The position numbers were made by a program, and so were the translations under genes. The notes under the pieces are model-generated. The model did no database searches. It had not been told where the DNA came from and saw only the letters and a list, made by a program, of their open reading frames with translations. From Sporosarcina sp. (GTDB lineage Bacteria > Bacillota > Bacilli > Bacillales_A > Planococcaceae), in assembly GCA_029263945.1 (NCBI GenBank), contig JARIDM010000010.1, forward strand, positions 1 through 5,192: a stretch of DNA of 5,192 bases. The letters are read 5' to 3'. Of this stretch, positions 1-4,353 are shown in pieces; positions within the stretch are counted from its first letter, which is position 1, and the number at the start of each line of letters is the position of its first letter.

Positions 1-490
1 TAATATTCCATTGGATGAATACCCAAAACGGTGTGTGAATCAGATTGCAGACTGGAAGAAAATGCGTGGCGATATAGTGGACAATCAAGCATTAACACAC
101 GAACGTTCGAATGAGTATGGTTCTTATATCATTGAGGCGATGGAAACGAATCAACCGATTAAAATAGGTGGAAATGTATTGAATACGGGTGGATTAATTC
201 GTAATTTACCGACAAATGCTGTTGTAGAAGTACCTTGTCTTGTAGATGCGAGTGGCGTCACACCCACTTATGTAGGAGATTTACCAGAGCAGTTAGCGGC
301 GTTAAATCGGACAAATATAAATACCCAATTGCTTACGATTGAAGCAGCGATGACAGGTAGGAAAGAGCATATTTACCACGCAGCGATGTTAGACCCTCAT
401 ACTGCGGCTGAATTATCGATGGATGAGATAGTATCGTTATGTGATGATTTAATTGAAGCGCACGGCGATTGGTTGCCAACATTTAAATAA
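1..490 (+). CDS. melA: GH4 alpha-galactosidase/alpha-glucosidase, C-terminal part (5' truncated by window)
   Basis: This is the C-terminal 162 residues of a glycoside hydrolase family 4 enzyme. The frame is open from base 2 to a TAA at 488-490, so the TTG at 11 is an internal codon and not the start. Family hallmarks visible are HERSNEYGSYIIEA, the glycine-rich GGNVLNTGGLIRNLP, VEVPCLVD, LAALNRTNIN, a stretch ending YHAAMLDPHTAAELS, and the terminal AHGDWLP. These match the C-terminal domain of MelA-type members, which are about 430-450 residues long, so roughly the first 60% is missing. GH4 enzymes are cytoplasmic and need NAD and usually a divalent metal. They cleave glycosides through transient oxidation at C3 followed by elimination. 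The Rossmann motif and the metal and catalytic residues lie upstream of the window, so intactness and substrate (alpha-galactoside or alpha-glucoside) cannot be judged; the symbol is by resemblance. A strong terminator follows, so this gene ends its transcription unit. Confidence 0.88.
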   Translation, partial: NIPLDEYPKRCVNQIADWKKMRGDIVDNQALTHERSNEYGSYIIEAMETNQPIKIGGNVLNTGGLIRNLPTNAVVEVPCLVDASGVTPTYVGDLPEQLAALNRTNINTQLLTIEAAMTGRKEHIYHAAMLDPHTAAELSMDEIVSLCDDLIEAHGDWLPTFK

Positions 491-494
491 GATG

Positions 495-533
495 AAAAAG
501 TGTCCCGTTGCGTAGTCAACGAGACATTTTTTT
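495..533. terminator. Rho-independent terminator, probably bidirectional, between convergent genes
   Basis: An inverted repeat pairs 495-510 with 517-532 around the six-base loop CGTAGT. The inner stem CGTTG/CAACG is perfect. One C-A mismatch follows, then GTC/GAC, a T-A pair and a G-T wobble, and finally A-T pairs. The right side runs into seven T (527-533) for the glycosidase transcript. Read on the other strand, the five A at 495-499 become a U tract for the aldo/keto reductase transcript. It starts 5 bases after the GH4 stop and ends 5 bases before the stop of the minus-strand gene, so one element can serve both genes. Confidence 0.88.
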
Positions 534-538
534 AGCGG

Positions 539-1471
539 TTATTTAATGCGAAGGTCAAGCCATTTAATTTCATCTTGGGTGAGTGGTATTTCAGCGGCTT
601 CCCTACACGAAAGCATTTCGGCATGGTTTTGAGGGCCAATAATTGCGGCCGTTGGGAATGCCTGATTCAGCACATAAGCCAAGCTGATTTGAATTGTTCC
701 TACACCTTTTTCTTTAGCAAGTTGCTCAGCTCTTCTGTAACGTTCCCAGTTTTCATCGTTATAAAATACGCGCACGAGGGCTTCGTTGGAACGATCTTCT
801 CGTGTGAAACGCCCTGTAAAAAATCCACGTGCTTGTGCAGACCAAGAGAATATTGGGAGTTTCGTCTGCTCATGCCAAGCAAGTATTTCATCATTGACGG
901 ACACACAACCTGGCCAGTATGGGTCTTGGGCCTTTGCTAAACTAAGGTTTGGACTGCTAAATGAAAAACCAATGAGTCCATTTTTTTTAGCATACTCATT
1001 TGCTTCTTGAAGGCGTGCAGTAGACCAATTAGAACCACCGAAGCTACTAATTTTACCGGATTCTACGTGTTCGTTAAGGATTTCGAGGATTTCACCGACA
1101 GGTACATTTACATCATCGCGGTGCAGTGCATACAGTTCAATGTAATCTGTTCGAAGTCTATCTAAACTAATGTCAAGTTCTTCATCAATGGATTTTTTAT
1201 TGATGGTTGGACCGTTTTTATTGGGATGTCCGCATTTTGTTAACAGAATCACATCATTACGACGTTTGTTTTCTTCCATCCATATGCCAATCGCTTGTTC
1301 ACTTTTCCCGCCTGCATAAACGTAGGCGGTGTCTAAGGTATTCCCGCCAATCGCCATATAATTATCAAGTACTTCTGAAACTTTGTCGATAATTTCTGGG
1401 GTGAAGTAATCGGTCCCCATAATGAGTCCAGTTGGTTTTTTAGCTAGATTTCCGATTTCAATGTTTTGCAT
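539..1471 (-). CDS. Aldo/keto reductase (NADP-dependent oxidoreductase)
   Basis: This is a 310-residue cytoplasmic TIM-barrel aldo/keto reductase, a normal length for the family. The full catalytic tetrad is readable: D47 (in NTLDTA), Y52 (five residues later, in VYAGG), K79 (in LLTKCGH) and H117 (in YALHRDD). Cofactor-side motifs are also present: GGSNWS at 145-150 (the family's usual G-x-SN position), the SWSAQARGFFTGRF stretch near 209-222, and the phosphate-binding IIGPQN near 277-282. The protein should interconvert an aldehyde or ketone and its alcohol using NAD(P)(H); the substrate cannot be read from sequence. It resembles aldo/keto reductases found near sugar-catabolism genes in Bacillales, but I do not assign a named gene such as iolS. 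Start: ATG at 1471 preceded by TAGGGAGG (1484-1477 on this strand) about five bases upstream. It is the second gene of an operon, 17 bases after the stop of the Gfo/Idh gene, with no promoter of its own seen. Confidence 0.93.
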   Translation of the reverse strand: MQNIEIGNLAKKPTGLIMGTDYFTPEIIDKVSEVLDNYMAIGGNTLDTAYVYAGGKSEQAIGIWMEENKRRNDVILLTKCGHPNKNGPTINKKSIDEELDISLDRLRTDYIELYALHRDDVNVPVGEILEILNEHVESGKISSFGGSNWSTARLQEANEYAKKNGLIGFSFSSPNLSLAKAQDPYWPGCVSVNDEILAWHEQTKLPIFSWSAQARGFFTGRFTREDRSNEALVRVFYNDENWERYRRAEQLAKEKGVGTIQISLAYVLNQAFPTAAIIGPQNHAEMLSCREAAEIPLTQDEIKWLDLRIK

Positions 1472-1476
1472 AATGT

Positions 1477-1484
1477 CCTCCCTA
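1477..1484 (-). promoter_or_regulatory. Ribosome binding site of the aldo/keto reductase gene
   Basis: The minus-strand reading TAGGGAGG lies about five bases before the ATG. It sits inside the 17-base gap after the preceding gene's stop codon, which supports this start and translation from a shared transcript. Confidence 0.8.
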
Positions 1485-1488
1485 CATG

Positions 1489-2481
1489 TTAGTTGAAAAT
1501 AACTCTTTCTTGATTTTCCGCTGAAGTAAGTGCACCTTTAACGGCTCTTATATTGTTAATAATGTCTTGAGAAGAGAATTTTAGTGGTTTTTCATCAAGG
1601 ATGGCTGTTGCAAAATCATCAGCCTGTGATGCATACGGATTAATGTTTTCATCTTCAACATGGGTGACTTTCCCATTTTGAATCAGGTCATACGATTGGT
1701 CGCCAAGGTAAGCTGCTTTCATGACAATTCTCCCTTTCGTTCCGAGAATCTCCATCTCATTTCTAAACTCTGCCCACATGCCACAATCAAAAGATAAGGC
1801 GACACCGTTGGAGAATTCCATTAAGCCAGCTGCCATCATATCGACGTTGCCGTGTTCTGGAGAGAAAAAAGCATGTGTGGTTACAGCCGAAGGTTCTTCG
1901 TCTAATAGGAATCTAGCGGCACTGATTGGGTAACAGCCCACATCATAAATAGAGCCGCCGCCCCATTCTTTAGTGAAACGAATATTGCTTGTATTTTGGG
2001 AGCCTTCAAACGTGAACACGCCACGAAGTGCACGAATTTCGCCAATTTCACCGTCAGCCATTCGTTTTTTGATGTCTTCATATCTTTTCTGGTGTCTGTA
2101 CATATACGCTTCTGCTAAAAGGACGTTCTCTTGCTGACAAGTGTCAATCATTTCTGCTGCTTCTGTTTCATCCAAGGCAATTGGTTTTTCACATAAGATA
2201 TGCTTGCCTGCTTTTGCAGCTTTAAGAGTCCACTCTTTATGTAGGTGGTTTGGAAGGGGGATATAAACTGCATCGATGTCAGGATCTTTTAATAATTCTT
2301 CATAACTACCATATGCTGTAGGAATGCCTAATTCATCTGCAAAAGCTTGTGCATTTTCAAGGGAACGACTTGCAACCGCTCTCACCGTATTTCTACTAGA
2401 TTCTTGAATGCCTGGAATAACTGAGCGTTTACCGATACTTGCGGTGCCCAAAATGCCCCATTTTACCTTTCTTTCTGTCAT
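1489..2481 (-). CDS. Gfo/Idh/MocA-family NAD(P)-dependent oxidoreductase
   Basis: This is a complete 330-residue protein with the two-domain layout of the Gfo/Idh/MocA family. The N-terminal Rossmann fold begins WGILGTASIG (8-17, the dinucleotide loop), and later carries IPLPNHLH (74-81) and the diagnostic CEKP (97-100) with the catalytic-type lysine K99. The C-terminal alpha/beta domain starts near 125 and holds GGGSIYDVGCYPI (174-186), where D180 and Y184 occupy the usual D-x-G-x-H/Y active-site positions. A tyrosine there, with this overall pattern, recalls dimeric dihydrodiol dehydrogenases, NADP-dependent D-xylose dehydrogenases and 1,5-anhydrofructose reductases more than inositol dehydrogenases, which usually have histidine. 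It should oxidise or reduce a sugar, polyol or derivative in the cytoplasm; the actual substrate is unknown. It is the first gene of the operon with the aldo/keto reductase. Start: ATG at 2481 with AAAGGAGG nine bases upstream. Confidence 0.94.
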   Translation of the reverse strand: MTERKVKWGILGTASIGKRSVIPGIQESSRNTVRAVASRSLENAQAFADELGIPTAYGSYEELLKDPDIDAVYIPLPNHLHKEWTLKAAKAGKHILCEKPIALDETEAAEMIDTCQQENVLLAEAYMYRHQKRYEDIKKRMADGEIGEIRALRGVFTFEGSQNTSNIRFTKEWGGGSIYDVGCYPISAARFLLDEEPSAVTTHAFFSPEHGNVDMMAAGLMEFSNGVALSFDCGMWAEFRNEMEILGTKGRIVMKAAYLGDQSYDLIQNGKVTHVEDENINPYASQADDFATAILDEKPLKFSSQDIINNIRAVKGALTSAENQERVIFN

Positions 2482-2483
2482 TT

Positions 2484-2500
2484 TTAAAGGCCTCCTTTAA
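2484..2500 (-). promoter_or_regulatory. Ribosome binding site of the Gfo/Idh gene, inside a small inverted repeat
   Basis: On the minus strand AAAGGAGG (2498-2491) is a near-perfect Shine-Dalgarno sequence nine bases before the ATG. It is embedded in TTAAAGG-AGG-CCTTTAA, a perfect 7-base inverted repeat with a 3-base loop, so the site could fold on itself in the mRNA. Five of the seven pairs are A-U, so the hairpin is weak and may be fortuitous. Confidence 0.7.
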
Positions 2501-2510
2501 TAGTAGACAA

Positions 2511-2539
2511 AGTATAACATTAGTTTTTAAAAATGGAAG
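2511..2539 (-). promoter_or_regulatory. Extended -10 promoter of the Gfo/Idh - aldo/keto reductase operon
   Basis: Reading the minus strand, TGTTATACT (2519-2511) is an exact TGn extension plus a -10 hexamer that differs from TATAAT at one base. The -35 position 17 bases upstream reads CTTCCA (3 of 6 matches to TTGACA), so recognition would rest mainly on the extended -10. Transcription would start near 2504, leaving a leader of about 20 bases that contains the ribosome binding site. The upstream DNA (about 2540-2580) is very A/T-rich. Confidence 0.6.
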
Positions 2540-2579
2540 ACTAAAAGATTAGAAAAATTAGATTTAAGTTAAAATTAGC

Positions 2580-2593
2580 TGAAAACAGTGTCA
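2580..2593. promoter_or_regulatory. cre-like site A (possible CcpA operator)
   Basis: TGAAAACAGTGTCA fits the loose catabolite-responsive element pattern TGnAAnCGnTnnCA except that the second base of the central CG is A. It lies about 60 bases upstream of the Gfo/Idh operon promoter. The missing central G is normally important for CcpA and LacI-type binding, so this is only a candidate. Confidence 0.25.
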
Positions 2594-2637
2594 GTTTTGG
2601 ATGTTCTTTTTGGGCTATGACGACGGAACACACTGCA

Positions 2638-2651
2638 CGAAAACGTTTCAA
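2638..2651. promoter_or_regulatory. cre-like / LacI-family-like palindrome B
   Basis: The segment CGAAAACGTTTCAA contains the perfect 8-base palindrome AAACGTTT (2641-2648) around a central CG, the typical core of LacI/CcpA-family operators. Against a cre consensus it differs at the first base and at the C near the right end. It lies about 60-70 bases upstream of the -35 of the response-regulator promoter and more than 100 bases from the divergent promoter. Binding is inferred, not shown. Confidence 0.3.
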
Positions 2652-2712
2652 CTCAATTCTATGTAGGGCGGCATAACAATAAACCTTAGGATGAGATCGG
2701 TTTAAATTACGA

Positions 2713-2740
2713 TGGAAAATTCTGAATACGGTGTTATAGT
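2713..2740 (+). promoter_or_regulatory. Promoter of the response regulator - kinase operon
   Basis: An extended -10, TGTTATAGT (2732-2740), differs from TATAAT at one base. It is preceded at 16 bases by TGGAAA (2713-2718; 4 of 6 matches to TTGACA). Transcription would start near 2747, giving a leader of about 20 bases before the ATG at 2767. It has the same TGTTATA core as the divergent promoter on the other strand. Confidence 0.6.
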
Positions 2741-2753
2741 TAGATTAATAAAA

Positions 2754-2763
2754 AGGGGGGGAG
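2754..2763 (+). promoter_or_regulatory. Unusual G-tract ribosome binding site of the response regulator gene
   Basis: The bases before the ATG read AGGGGGGGAG, with seven G in a row (2755-2761), instead of a standard AGGAGG. The GGAG at 2760-2763 pairs with 16S rRNA but sits only three bases from the start codon; pairing further left would rely on G-U wobbles. No better start is seen nearby, and the protein begins its receiver domain immediately, so ATG 2767 is still the preferred start. Confidence 0.65.
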
Positions 2764-2766
2764 CCC

Positions 2767-4353
2767 ATGTCCGCATTTGAAAAATGTAACGTACTGATTG
2801 TGGATGATGAACTTTTAATTAGACATGGTATCAAACACTCCATTGAGTGGGGAGAAGAAGGCTTTGACTTAGTAGGTGAAGCCACAAATGGTGCAGAAGC
2901 TCTCACATTAGTAGAAAGCCTTCACCCACATATTGTGATTACGGACATGGTGATGCCCATAATGGACGGGGAAGCATTAACGACAAAGTTAAAAGAGATG
3001 TATCCTGAAATTGAAATTATCATCTTGAGTAGTTTTGGAGAATTTGATTACGTGCGGTCCACATTCCAACTTGGTATTTCTGACTATATCCTTAAACCAC
3101 AATTAGAAGGTCCCCAGTTATTAAAGGCATTGAAAGAAGCTGCACAAAAAATACCAGGTATGAAGCTGCAAAATAGCAAAGGAAAGCCTTTAGAAAAACC
3201 TGTCATGCGATTGTTAGAAAAACTAATGGCTGGGAATGTGGCCACGCAAGTAGACATCATTTCATATGAAGAAACACTTTTTAATTCTACCTTCTGTATG
3301 CTTGCCCTCGATCTAAAAAAAAATGTAAATCAACCAAATCTTGACGATGAAAAAATCGTTCGAGACATAGAACAAGCGTGTAAAAGTAATTTTAGACATG
3401 TTGACATCTACCGATTGCCAACGCGTGGAGGTAAGTGTGTTCTATTATTTAATTGTGAAAAAAACCAAATTCAAACAATTAAAGAATATATTAAAACACT
3501 TTCAGTATCTCTTCGGCTTCGTGAGGCCAATTTAGGATGGTTTTTATCGGCACCGTTTACGAATGTATTGGATCTAAAACATCAGTATGAAAAAAAGTTG
3601 TTGCCACTTATACAGTATCGTTTTTATTTACCAGAAAGAGACGTCTTTATATATGATGAAATCCCGAAAACACCTGTCCTTGAAAAACAATTTCAATTAA
3701 CAAAGTTTACGAGGCTCATTCAAAACCACGAATTCGACACTGCGTTTAGCTATTTAGCCATTTATCTACAACAACTCTTGCACCAATATACGACAGATGA
3801 ATTTGAATTAAAGGCATTATTAGGAAATATAATATTTAACATAGCTATCCTTTTAGAGAATATGGACTACGACAGCAGAGAACTTAAGACCGACAAATAT
3901 ACATATATCTCGTTGGTCGATCAAGCACTTGATGCTCCAAAAACCTTATGCATGCTTAATAACTTTATCGCAAAGGCAAAAGCAGTTGTAGCAATAGAAT
4001 CGATTAAACCAAGCCAGTCAAATATTCAAAAGTTACTTGACTATATAGACGAACATTATGCTGAACCTTTAAATTTAACTGAAATGGGAAGGAAATTTCA
4101 CTATAATCCATCCTACTTATCAAATTATTTTAGCGATCATAGCCATCAAAATTTTAGTGAGTATTTAAAACAAGTACGTATTCGCAAATCGATTGAATTG
4201 TTACAAGAGGAAGCCCATTCCATTGCTAAAATTAGTACATTGGTAGGCTATACAGACCATAGTTATTTTTGTCGCGTATTTAAAAAAGCAATGGGAGCCT
4301 CGCCGAGTAGTTATCGGAGGAAATATTTTAGTACAAGGAAAAGAGAACAATGA
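2767..4353 (+). CDS. YesN-type response regulator with AraC-family DNA-binding domain
   Basis: This is a complete 528-residue two-component response regulator. Residues 8-125 form a receiver domain: the acidic pair D13-D14 in LIVDDE, phosphoacceptor D60 in VITDMVMPIMDG, the switch serine S88 in IILSSF, and K110 in ILKP. Residues 420-528 are an AraC/XylS domain with two helix-turn-helix units: about 437-455 (LTEMGRKFHYNPSYLSNYF) and about 485-518 (IAKISTLVGY, then SYFCRVFKKAMGASPSSYR). The roughly 290 residues between them match the poorly conserved YesN linker. The part at 256-298 (LGWFLSAP to FIYDE) resembles the degenerate GGDEF-like segment of that family, without a GGDEF motif. Phosphorylation by the overlapping kinase gene's product should drive DNA binding and activation of nearby genes, in this family usually sugar ABC transporters or glycan-degrading enzymes. 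The stop overlaps the kinase start (ATGA, 4350-4353), showing translational coupling. The exact targets are unknown. Confidence 0.95.
   Translation: MSAFEKCNVLIVDDELLIRHGIKHSIEWGEEGFDLVGEATNGAEALTLVESLHPHIVITDMVMPIMDGEALTTKLKEMYPEIEIIILSSFGEFDYVRSTFQLGISDYILKPQLEGPQLLKALKEAAQKIPGMKLQNSKGKPLEKPVMRLLEKLMAGNVATQVDIISYEETLFNSTFCMLALDLKKNVNQPNLDDEKIVRDIEQACKSNFRHVDIYRLPTRGGKCVLLFNCEKNQIQTIKEYIKTLSVSLRLREANLGWFLSAPFTNVLDLKHQYEKKLLPLIQYRFYLPERDVFIYDEIPKTPVLEKQFQLTKFTRLIQNHEFDTAFSYLAIYLQQLLHQYTTDEFELKALLGNIIFNIAILLENMDYDSRELKTDKYTYISLVDQALDAPKTLCMLNNFIAKAKAVVAIESIKPSQSNIQKLLDYIDEHYAEPLNLTEMGRKFHYNPSYLSNYFSDHSHQNFSEYLKQVRIRKSIELLQEEAHSIAKISTLVGYTDHSYFCRVFKKAMGASPSSYRRKYFSTRKREQ
4335..4340 (+). promoter_or_regulatory. 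Ribosome binding site of the sensor kinase gene
   Basis: AAGGAA lies nine bases upstream of the ATG at 4350, within the end of the response regulator gene. It is a moderate site. Together with the ATGA stop-start overlap it favours 4350 over the in-frame ATGs at 4359 and 4371. A better GGAGG at 4316-4320 is too far away to serve this start directly. Confidence 0.55.

Larger units (their letters stand above)
2482..2766. other. Divergent intergenic control region
   Basis: This stretch of 285 bases separates the minus-strand oxidoreductase operon from the plus-strand two-component operon. It holds a promoter and ribosome binding site at each end, an A/T-rich segment (about 2520-2580) and two cre-like motifs in the middle. 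Short ORFs with a convincing ribosome binding site, riboswitch-like folds and terminators were not seen. The layout suits shared control of the two operons by one or more regulators binding between them. Confidence 0.7.

Noticed and set aside
11..490. A complete small gene starting at the TTG at 11
   Set aside because: The same frame is open to the window edge and the protein is clearly the end of a GH4 enzyme, so TTG is an internal leucine codon.
575..940. A 121-residue plus-strand reading frame opposite the aldo/keto reductase
   Set aside because: It lies wholly antisense to a well-supported gene, has no family features and no convincing ribosome binding site. It is a shadow frame.
700..1392. 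Other short frames (700-906, 786-1010, 1207-1392) over the aldo/keto reductase
   Set aside because: They overlap the conserved gene in other frames and have cysteine- and serine-rich low-quality translations with no recognisable domain.
1721..1933. A 70-residue plus-strand frame opposite the Gfo/Idh gene
   Set aside because: It is antisense to a conserved coding region and has no motif or start signal.
2521..2580. Repeated TTAG/ATTAGA words in the A/T-rich segment as direct repeats for the AraC-type regulator
   Set aside because: The words are short, irregularly spaced and expected in such A/T-rich DNA. I could not define two matching half-sites.
2586..2635. CAGTGT (2586-2591) and ACACTG (2630-2635) as an inverted repeat forming a riboswitch or operator
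   Set aside because: The arms are only six bases, 38 bases apart, with no extension on either side and outside both predicted transcripts. Chance is likely.
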